A stretch of 64,000 nucleotides of DNA from Arthrobacter psychrochitiniphilus (GCF_003185915.1 NZ_QHLZ01000014.1:1-64000), one strand, 5' to 3'. Counted from the stretch's first letter, positions 35,683 through 45,102 are shown. The notes: generated by a model from the sequence alone, not told the origin. A program made the numbers and translations.

Positions 35683-36363
35683 ATGCCAATGAACGCGTTA
35701 TTTTCAGCCCAGCCCCTCGCAGAGGGGTCTACCCACGCGCACACCGGCGCCTGGGTAACTTCCGTGATCCGCGCCCGCATCGCGGAAGGCCAGTTACTTC
35801 CGGGGGCCAAGCTTTCTGAACTAGCGCTCTCCGAAGCATTGGGCGTATCCCGCAATACCTTGCGTGAGGCCTTTACAGTGCTTGATCATGAGCTGATCAT
35901 CACCCGCATCCCTAACCGCGGCGTCTTTGTGGCGTCCCCCGGCGTCGCGGGCGTGAAGGAAATCTACGGTGTGCGGCGCATGATCGAACCGGCAGCTGTC
36001 CTCTGGGGCCAACAATTAAACGTTGCGGCGTTGGCGGACGTGGTGGTTGATGCCCGGGCTGCGCTCGCAGACGGTGACATTGCGGCCATGGCCGATGCCA
36101 ACCAGCGCTTTCATGAGGAGTTGGTGCGGGCCACCGGTAGCGAACGCCTGCAGGAATTAATGACCCGCGTGTTGGCACAAATGCGCTTGGTGTTCCATGC
36201 CATGAGCGATGCTCCGGACTTCCATTCACACTACGTGGAACTCAATGGCACACTCGTGACGCTATTGCAGGACAACAAGCGCGAGGAGGCTGCTCACGCG
36301 CTGCGAATTTACCTAGACCGGGCAGAAGCTGAACTGCTCGAGCATTTGGAGCAGGAAAACTAA
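35683..36363 (+). CDS. GntR family regulator, FadR/FCD type
   Basis: The winged helix-turn-helix covers about residues 20-85 (RIAEGQLLPGAKLSELALSEALGVSRNTLREAF). The FCD ligand-binding domain covers about 90-215. It is 226 residues; a second ATG lies two codons after the first. It closes the 5-oxoproline cluster and is the best candidate to bind the three TTGTT-N-AACAA palindromes. The ligand may be 5-oxoproline or a product (inference). Confidence 0.9.
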   Translation: MPMNALFSAQPLAEGSTHAHTGAWVTSVIRARIAEGQLLPGAKLSELALSEALGVSRNTLREAFTVLDHELIITRIPNRGVFVASPGVAGVKEIYGVRRMIEPAAVLWGQQLNVAALADVVVDARAALADGDIAAMADANQRFHEELVRATGSERLQELMTRVLAQMRLVFHAMSDAPDFHSHYVELNGTLVTLLQDNKREEAAHALRIYLDRAEAELLEHLEQEN

Positions 36364-36399
36364 GCTGCTGGGTGCGGTCGCCGCGCACAGGCATAGCCT

Positions 36400-36431
36400 T
36401 TCCGGCGAGGCTGGACGCAACCTCGCCGGAA
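36400..36431. terminator. perfect 11-bp stem between convergent genes
   Basis: TTCCGGCGAGG at 36400-36410 pairs exactly with CCTCGCCGGAA at 36421-36431 around a 10-base loop. It lies between the GntR gene and the convergent protease gene. It lacks a U-tract, so it is a terminator candidate by position and stability. Confidence 0.5.
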
Positions 36432-36485
36432 CCATGGCCGGTATTCTCCCGGCTACAGCGGCGCTGGCTCTCACTGCGGTGGCTC

Positions 36486-37250
36486 TTAAGATGTGGACCT
36501 CACGGACCAGAAATCGCTGGCCAGCGAATGGTTGAGCAGGTACGCGTAGGGCATGGTGGCGTACCCGGCCATGCCCCATCCGGTACCCCATGAATTGCGG
36601 ATGGTGAAGCGCTGGCTGGCGTCGTCGTAGCCCACCGCCACCACGCAGTGCCCGCCCAGGACGCTCTCGCTGCTTGCAGGCATGGGCACCACTCCCGTAC
36701 TGGCTACCTCGGCACTTTCGAAACTGTCGTAGACGGTGAAGCCGAACACGATGGGGAATCCGGCCGCTAGGCATCCCTTCATATTGCTCAATGACTGGCT
36801 GACGCGAGAGTAGCTGATGGCACGGTCGTCTTTGGCAGCGGCGTAGCACTTGGCCGAAGGCTTCTTAGCGAACTTTGTGATGTCGTAGGGCCAGAGAGTT
36901 TCATCGCACGCCCCGGTGCTGGCCACGGTCTTGATGCCATCACGGATCTGGGCGCCCGAATCTGAATCCACGGTGCCCTCCATGACCCTTTCGTTGTAGT
37001 AAATGAACAACCGTGACGGGGTGGAGGTGTCAGCTTGGCCCTCCTTCATGGCGTCAAACTGCAGCACCCCTGCGACGCCGTTTCCGGTGCAGGATCCGAG
37101 CTGGCCCTGATCGTAGACGGGAGGGCAGTTGGGACGCAGATCCACAGCCGGCGGCAGGCTGGCCTGAACAGCCGGCGGCGCCGCAAAGTGGTAGTCACGC
37201 TGGTCCGGGAGATCCGGGATCCAGCCGTATCGGGCATTGGTTCTGGGCAT
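36486..37250 (-). CDS. papain-like (C1 family) cysteine peptidase
   Basis: All parts of the catalytic apparatus are visible. They are the oxyanion Gln and catalytic Cys54 in QGQLGSCTGNG, the catalytic His in LGGHCVVAVGYDD and the Asn in RNSWGTGWGMAGY. It is 254 residues. The N-terminus (RYGWIPDLPDQRDYHF) is the type seen in bacterial C1A peptidases that lack a propeptide. No signal peptide is seen, so it should be cytoplasmic. It stands alone between two catabolic units; its substrate is unknown. Confidence 0.9.
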   Translation of the reverse strand: MPRTNARYGWIPDLPDQRDYHFAAPPAVQASLPPAVDLRPNCPPVYDQGQLGSCTGNGVAGVLQFDAMKEGQADTSTPSRLFIYYNERVMEGTVDSDSGAQIRDGIKTVASTGACDETLWPYDITKFAKKPSAKCYAAAKDDRAISYSRVSQSLSNMKGCLAAGFPIVFGFTVYDSFESAEVASTGVVPMPASSESVLGGHCVVAVGYDDASQRFTIRNSWGTGWGMAGYATMPYAYLLNHSLASDFWSVRSTS

Positions 37251-37431
37251 GATGACAGGCCTCCTCCGCCCCGCTGTGGTCGAGACAGGCCTGGAACAGC
37301 GTGGCTAACTTCGACGTTCCTCCTCCGTGCGTGGCGCGTCAAGGTTGGTCTTGCTCGGAGGCATGCTCGCGGCAATGCCAACTGAACTCATCGAGTTGAA
37401 CCTCAGCAGGCATTGGTCCCGGCTTCGGCGG

Positions 37432-38547
37432 CTATCGGGCTTTGCTGGCTGGGATGTCCACATCGAAGACGGTCTGGTCGATGTCGATAAGTGCTAGCTT
37501 GACGGCTCCGTGGAGAACGCCACGATCTCCCAGCTCAGAAGTTCGCAGAATGGGGTCGGAGACCAACTTCCCTGCCAGATTTTCAGTGAGGCGGCGAATG
37601 ATTGCTGGGCCGCCCTGCCCAATGCCGCCGCCAATGACAATGATCCTGGGATCGAGAGTCAGCGCAATCGCCCGGATACCGAGCGCCAGGTCACTGCAAT
37701 ATTTATCAAGGTCGGTTTGCTCCTGGATGTCACCCTCGGTGTCCAGCATGGTCTTGATATCTGGATAGCTATCCAGCCGCGACCAGCCAAGCTCCGGCAT
37801 CTCGCCGATGAGACCTGCGGCTCCCCGGTATCCTCGCACTAGACGTCCGTCCATGACTATGCCAAGGCCGACGCGATAGCCGGCGAGGATGAAGACGAGA
37901 TCCTCATCGACCGGGCTGTTTGACTGCCAGACCTCACCGAGGGCGCCCAAAGCGCTGTCGCCCTCGACCTGGACCGCGGTGTCATACTTTTGTTCAAAGG
38001 CGGCGGCGAGGTCGGTGCCAACCCAGCCAGGCATGTCTGGACCACCGTAGAATGTGACGGTTCCTTCACGCAGGACCCCGGGGCTGGCGACCCCGATTGA
38101 CCAAATCGCTGCCGGTGGAATATCCATTCCTTGCAGTAGCGTGTCGATTTCACGAAAGGTCGTCTCGAGCCTTTCGTCCCTGCTCTGAGTCGGGGCAAGT
38201 GAGGCTTCATGTTCGGCCAGTGGCTGCCCGTTGAGATTGCAAATTTGGATCCGCAAGGTGTGTGCGCCAACGTCCACGCCCATGATGAATCCCTGATTGG
38301 TATTGAACTGGTAAGTCTTGGCTGGACGCCCCATCAGCGAGGGGCTGTCCGGGGTCGACTCCACTGCCCAGCCGTCCTCAACCAGTTCTGCGACGATGTC
38401 GCCCGCCGCGGGGCGTGAGAGATGCAGTTCGCTGATGATGTCACTGATGGTGACCGCATCATGGCGCATACGGTTTAGTGCAGATTTGGCGTTGATTTGG
38501 CGTTGCAAGGTCCGTCCCGCGACGACCGGTCGCCGTTTCTCTTCCAT
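37432..38547 (-). CDS. ROK family transcriptional regulator
   Basis: The N-terminal winged helix-turn-helix (about residues 15-75; ISDIISELHLSRPAAGDIVAELVEDG) is followed by a ROK sugar-kinase-like domain (GVDVGAHTLRIQI onwards). The zinc-binding CxCGxxGCxE motif of ROK kinases is absent; the matching stretch is ELGWSRLDSYPD. It should thus be a sugar-sensing regulator without kinase activity. It is 371 residues and is divergent from the alpha-galactoside operon. It probably controls that operon through the palindrome at 38602. Confidence 0.9.
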   Translation of the reverse strand: MEEKRRPVVAGRTLQRQINAKSALNRMRHDAVTISDIISELHLSRPAAGDIVAELVEDGWAVESTPDSPSLMGRPAKTYQFNTNQGFIMGVDVGAHTLRIQICNLNGQPLAEHEASLAPTQSRDERLETTFREIDTLLQGMDIPPAAIWSIGVASPGVLREGTVTFYGGPDMPGWVGTDLAAAFEQKYDTAVQVEGDSALGALGEVWQSNSPVDEDLVFILAGYRVGLGIVMDGRLVRGYRGAAGLIGEMPELGWSRLDSYPDIKTMLDTEGDIQEQTDLDKYCSDLALGIRAIALTLDPRIIVIGGGIGQGGPAIIRRLTENLAGKLVSDPILRTSELGDRGVLHGAVKLALIDIDQTVFDVDIPASKAR

Positions 38548-38601
38548 TCAGATTCCATCCTTGACATTGATGTAATGCAACCTTACTGTAAATGCAGATC
38601 A

Positions 38602-38618
38602 TTAAGTAACTTACTTAA
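38602..38618. promoter_or_regulatory. 17-bp palindromic operator candidate for the ROK regulator
   Basis: TTAAGTAA-C-TTACTTAA is a perfect palindrome apart from its central base. It lies in the 91-base gap between the divergent ROK gene and the ABC transporter operon, 21 bases before the first permease start. Position and symmetry fit a ROK operator. Confidence 0.65.
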
Positions 38619-38638
38619 CTAGCACCTGAGGATGTTCA

Positions 38639-39583
38639 TTGACGAACACAACCATGCACCTTGCCAGATCATCACCACGTGGTGCTGGCGAAATTTCGCC
38701 ATCCAAACGGCGGAAACGAACGGGCCAAGGTCGTGCTGCTGCGCTTTTCCTCCTGCCAGCCGGCCTAGGATTCGCGATCTTCTACTTCTACCCCACTGTG
38801 CGTGGACTCATACTGAGCTTCACGAACACCACCACGCTTCAGAGCGGATCCTTTATTGGAATCGACAACTACACCAAGGCGTTCAGCGATCCGCTGTTCT
38901 TGAATGCACTTGGCGTGACGTTTCTCTACGTTGTGATCAACATTGTGACCCAAACGCTTTTTGCGCTCGCCTTGGCCTTCATGTTGCATCGCGTGGCCAA
39001 GGCCGCGTTTTGGCGATCCTTTGTGCTGCTGCCCTGGCTCGTCCCCGGTGTTACAGCTGCTTTGTTGTGGATGTGGTTGCTTGACCCATCCCTGGGTCTG
39101 GTCAACGGGATTTTCGATTCTCTGGGCTGGGCTCAGCTTCCCTTCTTTGCTGCCCCTGAAAGCGCAATCACTACGGTGGCCATGGTCAATACCTGGCGGT
39201 ACACCGGCTATGTAGCCATTCTGCTTCTTGCCGGAATGGAAAGTATCCCAGGAGGCCTGTACGAGGCCGCCGCACTGGACGGGGCCGGAGAATGGCGAAT
39301 GTTCCGTTCCATCACAGTTCCATTGCTTCGGCCCATCCTGACACTGGTACTCATCATTTGCATGGTTGGTTCGGTGCAGATCTTTGACACCATCGCGGTG
39401 GCAACTGAAGGAGGGCCACTGAACAGCACCAACGTCCTTTATTACTATATTTTCCAAAAGGCGTTTACCAACTTCGACCTGGGGTACGCAAGTGCGATGG
39501 CTGTGGTGGTGTTGGCGATTCTCGCTGTCCTCACCCTTTTGCAGTTCAAACTCTCCCGCGGCAACGAATCGGACCTCAGCTAA
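38639..39583 (+). CDS. sugar ABC transporter permease, MalF-like
   Basis: It is an inner-membrane component of a carbohydrate importer, with six predicted helices. The EAA loop for ATPase contact is EAAALDGAGEWRMFRSITVPLLRP near residue 203. The basic N-terminal tail of about 30 residues (SPSKRRKRTGQGR) is cytoplasmic. It is 314 residues with a TTG start; an ATG at 38654 is an alternative. It is the first gene of the alpha-galactoside operon. No ATPase gene is in the operon, so a shared MsiK-type ATPase elsewhere is likely. Confidence 0.92.
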   Translation: MTNTTMHLARSSPRGAGEISPSKRRKRTGQGRAAALFLLPAGLGFAIFYFYPTVRGLILSFTNTTTLQSGSFIGIDNYTKAFSDPLFLNALGVTFLYVVINIVTQTLFALALAFMLHRVAKAAFWRSFVLLPWLVPGVTAALLWMWLLDPSLGLVNGIFDSLGWAQLPFFAAPESAITTVAMVNTWRYTGYVAILLLAGMESIPGGLYEAAALDGAGEWRMFRSITVPLLRPILTLVLIICMVGSVQIFDTIAVATEGGPLNSTNVLYYYIFQKAFTNFDLGYASAMAVVVLAILAVLTLLQFKLSRGNESDLS

Positions 39584-40497
39584 TGACTACCAATCTGAAC
39601 ATCAAGCACGTGGCCAAAGCTGAGCCCGGGAAACTGAACCTTCTCAAACTCATTGGCTGGATATTCCTTATCATTTGGGCAGTCCTGGTGATCGCCCCAC
39701 TGCTCTGGACCCTCAAGAGCTCCCTGAGCGTGAACGACCAGCTGTTCCAAGGTCCGCTTTCGGGGCTCACAGCACCGGTGACAATTGATAACTTCCTGAG
39801 AATTCTTGGCTTCGGATCATCCGCTGCCGCCGAGGGCGGCAGCGGGGCAACATTGCCATTTGCGCAATTTTTTGTCAACTCCGTGGTTTACACGGCACTA
39901 ACGACTCTAGGCCAGGTGGTGTGCTGCACCATGGCTGCCTATGCCTTCGCCAGGCTCCGTTTCCCGTTGCGGAACTTCATCTTTGGGATCTTCCTGACAG
40001 CGTTGATGATCCCGCCGATTTTCACCATGCTCCCCAACTTCCTCCTGATGAAGAACCTAGGCCTTGTCAGCACCATGGCAGGGCTGGTGCTCCCAACTTT
40101 GCTGATGACACCCTTCGCTGTGTTCTTCATGCGCCAGTTCTTTCTGTCCGTACCTAGGGAAATTGAGGAAGCAGCAATCATTGACGGGGCAAACCACTGG
40201 ACGCTATTCAGCAGGATCGTGGCGCCCATGGTCAAAGGACCGATTTTGACTTTAGGGATCATCACCGCCGTCCAGCAGTGGAACGACTACCTCTGGCCGT
40301 TGCTGATCGGAAGGAGCGACTCCAGCACGGTACTCACCGTGGGTTTGAGCAGGTTCCTCGCACAATCACCCAACGGCGCAATCGACTGGTCCGGTCTCAT
40401 GGCTGGAAGCGTCCTGACTGTTTTACCTGTGCTGGCACTCTTGCTGATTTTTGGAAAAAAACTTGTGGGCGCAATTCAATTCAACGGAATCAAGTAA
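39583..40497 (+). CDS. sugar ABC transporter permease, MalG-like
   Basis: It is the second permease, with six predicted helices and the EAA loop EEAAIIDGANHWTLFSRIVAPMVKG near residue 197. It is 304 residues. Its ATG overlaps the stop codon of the MalF-like gene (TAATG). It pairs with that protein to form the translocation pore. Confidence 0.92.
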   Translation: MTTNLNIKHVAKAEPGKLNLLKLIGWIFLIIWAVLVIAPLLWTLKSSLSVNDQLFQGPLSGLTAPVTIDNFLRILGFGSSAAAEGGSGATLPFAQFFVNSVVYTALTTLGQVVCCTMAAYAFARLRFPLRNFIFGIFLTALMIPPIFTMLPNFLLMKNLGLVSTMAGLVLPTLLMTPFAVFFMRQFFLSVPREIEEAAIIDGANHWTLFSRIVAPMVKGPILTLGIITAVQQWNDYLWPLLIGRSDSSTVLTVGLSRFLAQSPNGAIDWSGLMAGSVLTVLPVLALLLIFGKKLVGAIQFNGIK

Positions 40498-40506
40498 GGA
40501 AATACA

Positions 40507-41871
40507 ATGAAAAAGAAGCAACTGAGCAGTCTGCTCGTTTTGACGGCCATGGGCGCCACCACTGCCTTCATGGCAGTTGGCTGCAGCTCCGGAGACAGCG
40601 GATCCGCAGACGGAACCGTCAACTTGAACTACGCACTATGGGACGACAAACAACTGCCCGCCTACCAAAGCTGTGTGGATGCCTTTGTCAAGGAAAACCC
40701 TGGCATCTCGGTGAAAGTCACTCAGACAGCCTGGGACCAGTACTGGACGAACCTCACCACGGAACTGTCCTCAGGAACAGCCCCCGACGTGTTCACCAAC
40801 CACGTGTCTCGGTACCCCGAACTTGCTGCCAACAACCAGCTTCTGGACCTCCAGCCGGCCGTCGATGCGGCCAAGGTGGATATGGGTCAATACCGTGCGG
40901 GCCTCGCCGAGAATTGGGTCAAGGACGGCAAACGTTATGCATTGCCGAAGGATTTTGACACCATCGCCTTGGCTTACGACAGCCAGAAGCTGAAGGACGC
41001 CAACATAGACCCGGCCAGCCTGAATGATCTCAGCTGGAATCCCAAGGACGGTGGAACGTTTGAGCAAGTAATCGCTGAGTTGACCTTGGACAAGAATGGC
41101 AACAACGGGCTCAGTGCTGATTTCGATAAGAAGAACATTAAGACCTACGGTCTGTTGGCCTATGAACCAGGAGACGGGTTCGGCCAGACTTGGTGGGGGA
41201 ACTTTGCGGCGAGCAACGGGTTCACCTATACCGAAAAAAACCCGTTTGGCACGCAGTACCACTACGACTCTCCTGAATTGGCTGACACGTTGACATGGTT
41301 CCGTTCAGTGGTTGAAAAGGGTTACATGCTGCCGCCGGAGAAGCTCGGAAAGCTCGGCCCGGTGCAGCTTCTCTCTTCCGGTCAGGTAGCCATGAACACC
41401 AACGGGTCTTGGCAGATGAATGCTTTTACGGAAGCAAACAAGGACATCAAGTTTGCCAAGCTGCCCGTGGGGCCTGAGGGACGCAAGTCACTGCTGAACG
41501 GCCTGGGTGACTCTGTCTACGCCGGCACCAAGCATCCTGAGCAGGCCGAGAAGCTGGCGCTGTACTTGGGGTCACCAGAATGCCAGAACGCCGTGGCGAG
41601 CAAGGCCGTCGTGTTCCCCGCCATCACCGAAGCTGATGCCACGGCGGTGGAAGCATTCAAAAATAAGAGCACCACTCCCATCGATCCGTCGGCCTTCATT
41701 GAAACCGCCGATGAAAAGAATGGCACGGTCCTCTACCCCATCACGGAACATGCTACTGAAGTCAATAAGATCGCCGGTGACGCAATCGATGCCATTATCC
41801 GCGGAACAAAGCAGGCGCAGCCTGCTTTGGCGGAAGCACAGCAGCAGATCAACTCCCTGTTCGGAAAATAG
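40507..41871 (+). CDS. extracellular sugar-binding lipoprotein (ABC transporter)
   Basis: It captures the sugar outside the membrane and delivers it to the two permeases. The lipobox is MAVGC with Cys26. The mature protein follows the family-1 extracellular solute-binding pattern (NLNYALWDDKQLPAYQ, GTAPDVFTNH, MNTNGSWQMNAF). It is 454 residues. It starts nine bases after the MalG-like gene with AAGGAA upstream. The substrate is inferred as an alpha-galactoside from the next gene. Confidence 0.93.
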   Translation: MKKKQLSSLLVLTAMGATTAFMAVGCSSGDSGSADGTVNLNYALWDDKQLPAYQSCVDAFVKENPGISVKVTQTAWDQYWTNLTTELSSGTAPDVFTNHVSRYPELAANNQLLDLQPAVDAAKVDMGQYRAGLAENWVKDGKRYALPKDFDTIALAYDSQKLKDANIDPASLNDLSWNPKDGGTFEQVIAELTLDKNGNNGLSADFDKKNIKTYGLLAYEPGDGFGQTWWGNFAASNGFTYTEKNPFGTQYHYDSPELADTLTWFRSVVEKGYMLPPEKLGKLGPVQLLSSGQVAMNTNGSWQMNAFTEANKDIKFAKLPVGPEGRKSLLNGLGDSVYAGTKHPEQAEKLALYLGSPECQNAVASKAVVFPAITEADATAVEAFKNKSTTPIDPSAFIETADEKNGTVLYPITEHATEVNKIAGDAIDAIIRGTKQAQPALAEAQQQINSLFGK

Positions 41872-41906
41872 CCAAGGACATCACCATCAATACCATTGAC
41901 GTCGCA

Positions 41907-43064
41907 ATGACGGATCTCCAATACTCCGGTAAGCCCTTGATTGCCCCGGTGCCGCCCATGGGCTGGAACAGCTGGAATTGTTTCCGCTGCCATGACATCA
42001 GCGAACAAAAGCTAATTGAGGTTGCCGATGCGCTGGTTGCCAGTGGCATGCAGGCGGCAGGCTTTGACACCTTTGTCATCGACGATTGCTGGCAGGCCCA
42101 CACCCGTGGCGCCGACGGACGTCTGCGTTCTCACCCGACCCGGTTCCCATCCGGCATGGCTGCCCTGGGGCAGGAATTGAAGGCCCGCGGATTCAAGTTC
42201 GGCCTCTACGCCTCACCTGGACGCAAGACCTGTGCCATGATCTACGACCGCTACCCGGGCCGGGACCTAGGCTCCTTCAACCGGGAAGAGCTGGACGCCC
42301 AGACTTTCGCGGGCTGGGGCGTGGACTTTCTCAAGTATGACTGGTGCGAAGCCGATGAGGACGGCACCGGACTGCGCTACCCTGACGCGTTTGAACGGAT
42401 GGCTCTGGCATTGGAAGGCACGGGCCGGAAGATTATCTATTCGATCTCTGAATACGGTCGCACCGAACCGTGGACCTGGGCCGGGGATTATGGGCACATG
42501 TGGCGCACCACGGTAGACATCGAGCGGAACTGGGCCTCCATCATGTCAATCGCAGACACCCAGGCACTGATCACCGAGTTCGCCGGCCCCCACCACTGGA
42601 ATGACCCGGACATGCTTCAGGCTGGTAACCCTGGCCTGAACAAGGTAGAGGAGGAAACCCACTTTGCTCTGTGGTGCTACCTCGCCGCGCCCCTGATGGC
42701 CGGTCATGACCCCCGCACCATGAGCGATGGGGTCCGGGAGCTACTCACGAACCCGCACCTGCTGGGAATCGACCAGGATCCCCTTGGCAAGGCCGCAAGC
42801 CGGACCCAGCCAGTGCAGGACGTAGACGTGTGGGCTCGCCCGCTCAGCGACGGCGAGGCCTGGCTGGTGGTGAACAAGACCGAGAACACCATCCACCTCA
42901 CCCATCAGGACGGAGAACTGCGCTTGGGCCAGGTCACCATCAGCCCCATCGCAGCCGGTGCACAAGTGCTGCCGCTGCGCAGCGGCAGCCCTGCACCTCT
43001 CACAGAAGGAACTCTGTGGGAGATTCCCCCTCACGGATGCCTGGCAGTCAGCCACCGGGACTAA
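41907..43064 (+). CDS. alpha-galactosidase, glycoside hydrolase family 27
   Basis: It removes terminal alpha-galactose from melibiose/raffinose-type sugars by a retaining mechanism. The GH27 signature PMGWNSWNCF is at the start. The nucleophile is Asp145 in FLKYDWCEAD, and the acid/base lies in HWNDPDML near residues 232-235. The C-terminal beta-domain follows from about residue 300. It is 385 residues and has no signal peptide, so it acts inside the cell on imported sugar. It is last in the transporter operon. Confidence 0.94.
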   Translation: MTDLQYSGKPLIAPVPPMGWNSWNCFRCHDISEQKLIEVADALVASGMQAAGFDTFVIDDCWQAHTRGADGRLRSHPTRFPSGMAALGQELKARGFKFGLYASPGRKTCAMIYDRYPGRDLGSFNREELDAQTFAGWGVDFLKYDWCEADEDGTGLRYPDAFERMALALEGTGRKIIYSISEYGRTEPWTWAGDYGHMWRTTVDIERNWASIMSIADTQALITEFAGPHHWNDPDMLQAGNPGLNKVEEETHFALWCYLAAPLMAGHDPRTMSDGVRELLTNPHLLGIDQDPLGKAASRTQPVQDVDVWARPLSDGEAWLVVNKTENTIHLTHQDGELRLGQVTISPIAAGAQVLPLRSGSPAPLTEGTLWEIPPHGCLAVSHRD

Positions 43065-43097
43065 GCCAAACGCGGCCAAGAAAAATGCACGACCGGA

Positions 43098-43146
43098 AAT
43101 GCCGCTTTGTCTGCGGGGCCCAGGCTCCCGGGCCAGGCGGCATTTT
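43098..43146 (+). terminator. terminator hairpin after the alpha-galactosidase operon
   Basis: AAATGCCGC at 43098-43106 pairs with GCGGCATTT at 43137-43145, with a nested GGGGCCC/GGGCC pair inside, followed by TTC. It lies 33 bases after the alpha-galactosidase stop. Confidence 0.6.
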
Positions 43147-43299
43147 CGCGCATAAGTAATGTTGCTCCCATCTAACTGATCCGCCAGACGGTGGAGACGA
43201 ACTTACCCTTCGTTCGGCACCCGCCGGCGTTGCCCGTGCCGCAGGCTAGATCTTGTCTACCGGAACAAACGCGCTGAACGATCCAGAAGTTGCAGATCG

Positions 43300-44046
43300 C
43301 CTCGGCCTGGCCGCCGCGAGCCAACACGAGCGACTTGCTTTCTGTCAGTTTTGTTCAGTGGTCTTGGGCACCGTTGACGATCGGGAGTTGTGGCGGGATG
43401 CGGCCGCTAACATTCACCTCTGTCCGGCCTGGGTCGAGTCGTTCCCAAGGGCCGTTGCCGTTCCACACAGGGTGGGATACCTCTGGCGTGTTTTCCCAAT
43501 CGTTCCAGTCGTTGACTCGGTGACTACCCGGTGAGGACTGGCAAAAGGTGGTCCCTGCCGGTAACGAGGCAATCGCAATCCATGACATCAGTGATTCTGG
43601 GACGCCATAGGGAGTGTCCATGAGGTTGTTCCCATGGAGAGTTGCCTTACCTGTCCGGAGCGTAACGGGGGTGAGCAGAGTTGAAATATCGGACTACCCC
43701 ACGAACAAGGATGGTTCGGCGAGAGCGAGCGCATCGAATTCAAGATGGGGAATGACGTCGATGGCGCTCTCCCTCCCCATGGCGGAACAACGGCTTTGAC
43801 CATGGGGTCCAAAAATAACCGCATCAGATCTTGGGCCTGTTGCTCCACCGGGGCACGGATGTGAGTGGCGCCGTCCAGGCAATCAGCGACTTGGACTACG
43901 AACCCACGATCACGCAGTTGTTGGACCGCAAAGTCGAGGCGTCCCTGAAGTTTTTTACTGATTCCAATCGACCCCGCCGTCACTCCAACGATGTCTGCTG
44001 GCCTAAGTAACCGAAGGCATCGAATCTCCAACAACTCTACTCGCAC
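43300..44046 (-). pseudogene. S66 family peptidase (LD-carboxypeptidase/MccF-like), decayed
   Basis: Recognisable segments read in different frames on the minus strand. The N-terminus is LRPADIVGVTAGSIGISKKLQGRLDFAV and the next piece is MVKAVVPPWGG. A shifted frame then reads DVIPHLEFDALALAEPSLFVG, and another shift gives MDTPYGVPESLMSW and GPWERLDPGRTEVNVSG. At least two or three frameshifts break it, and the C-terminal third is not readable. The remainder of the 43147-44154 gap shows no gene. Confidence 0.75.
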
Positions 44047-44154
44047 GCGCTAAGAGCAGCCTGGGACGACCGGCTTGAGGAAGGTGAGACGACACCGGGA
44101 GCGACAGAGAACTTGCACGGGCTCGAGTCGGCAGACACGATGAGAGGTCAAGGC

Positions 44155-44670
44155 TCAGCTGTCGCCAAGGAACGGCGTCGGCAGGTGCTGTTTGGGACCG
44201 AGCCTGCCAGCGGCAGCCCCCTGTGGGCTGCGCGCCATGTCACGGGCCAGAACCTGAGAAATCTGCTGCAAAGTGCCGGGCAGCAGCCCACCCAACGCCC
44301 GTGCTGCATATCTGTGCACACGGGACGCCCGGAGCGCCCTGATGAAATCCATGTTCCCCGTGATTAGTGGAGGCGTTTGGGCACCCGCAATACCGAGCAG
44401 GTAGTCGGGGCTGACAGCGAAGTGTTCCGACAGCGCCGTCAGCAGCCGAGGGTTTGTAACGACGCGCCCGGTTGCGTCCTTCATATAAAACCATCGGGCC
44501 CTGGACAGGTGCACCCCACGGGCAGTGCACGCCGCCGCAATCTCGTTGAAGGTTACGAGGCTGCCTTTTTGCACGATGCTGGCATCGAGCAGCAGCTGAA
44601 GTTTGCGGGACAGCACCAGCTGTTGCGAGGGCTGCTCGGTGCCGAAGAGTTCGCTTGAGCCGGGGTTCAT
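44155..44670 (-). CDS. EspR-like helix-turn-helix regulator
   Basis: It is 171 residues. An XRE/EspR-type helix-turn-helix occupies about residues 30-95 (TFNEIAAACTARGVHLSRARWFYMKDATGRVVTNPRLLTALSEHF). The PDYLLG segment ends the domain, as in EspR-like proteins. The C-terminal helical part (DFIRALRASRVHRYAARALGGLLPGTLQQI) resembles the dimerisation region of that group. The tail of about 30 residues is probably unstructured. The ATG at 44670 follows AGGAAG. It lies 33 bases downstream of the VOC gene on the same strand. Confidence 0.75.
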   Translation of the reverse strand: MNPGSSELFGTEQPSQQLVLSRKLQLLLDASIVQKGSLVTFNEIAAACTARGVHLSRARWFYMKDATGRVVTNPRLLTALSEHFAVSPDYLLGIAGAQTPPLITGNMDFIRALRASRVHRYAARALGGLLPGTLQQISQVLARDMARSPQGAAAGRLGPKQHLPTPFLGDS

Positions 44671-44703
44671 GGGTTCTTCCTGCCCTTTTATTGAGTGGGA
44701 GCC

Positions 44704-45102
44704 TCAGTGCGGCTTGGACCACCAGAGTTCGAGCTGGATGTTATCCGGGTCGCGGAAGACCAGTGCGGCACCGTTGGCCGTGTCCTCGGCGGGGGAGTGA
44801 ACCACGTCCAGAGCAGCCAGCTGCTTCTGCCAGGCATCCAAGTCGGAGCGTTCGGTGACGCTGAAACCCACATGATCCAGGCCCACGCTCCTGTCGTCGA
44901 AACGGCCCACGGGGACCTCACTGTGCTGGTTCAGCCCGATGATCAGCCCCGTGGCCTGGTGCACCAGCACAATCATGATCCGGTTACCCAAGTCCACCCG
45001 CCGCAGCCGTTTCAAACCGAGAACCCTGACGTACCAGTCCGCGCTGGCTTCTGCATCGCTGACGGAAAAATCAATGTGCGACGGCATACCGAATGTTGGC
45101 AT
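44704..45102 (-). CDS. VOC family protein (glyoxalase/dioxygenase-like)
   Basis: It is 132 residues with two beta-alpha-beta-beta-beta units. The first metal-site region is PSHIDFSVSDAEASADWY and the second is VGLDHVGFSVTE. RDPDNIQLELWW at the end supplies the usual glutamate ligand. Metal-ligand His and Glu are in the normal places. The ATG at 45102 has GAGGAGG just upstream. The substrate is unknown. Confidence 0.88.
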   Translation of the reverse strand: MPTFGMPSHIDFSVSDAEASADWYVRVLGLKRLRRVDLGNRIMIVLVHQATGLIIGLNQHSEVPVGRFDDRSVGLDHVGFSVTERSDLDAWQKQLAALDVVHSPAEDTANGAALVFRDPDNIQLELWWSKPH

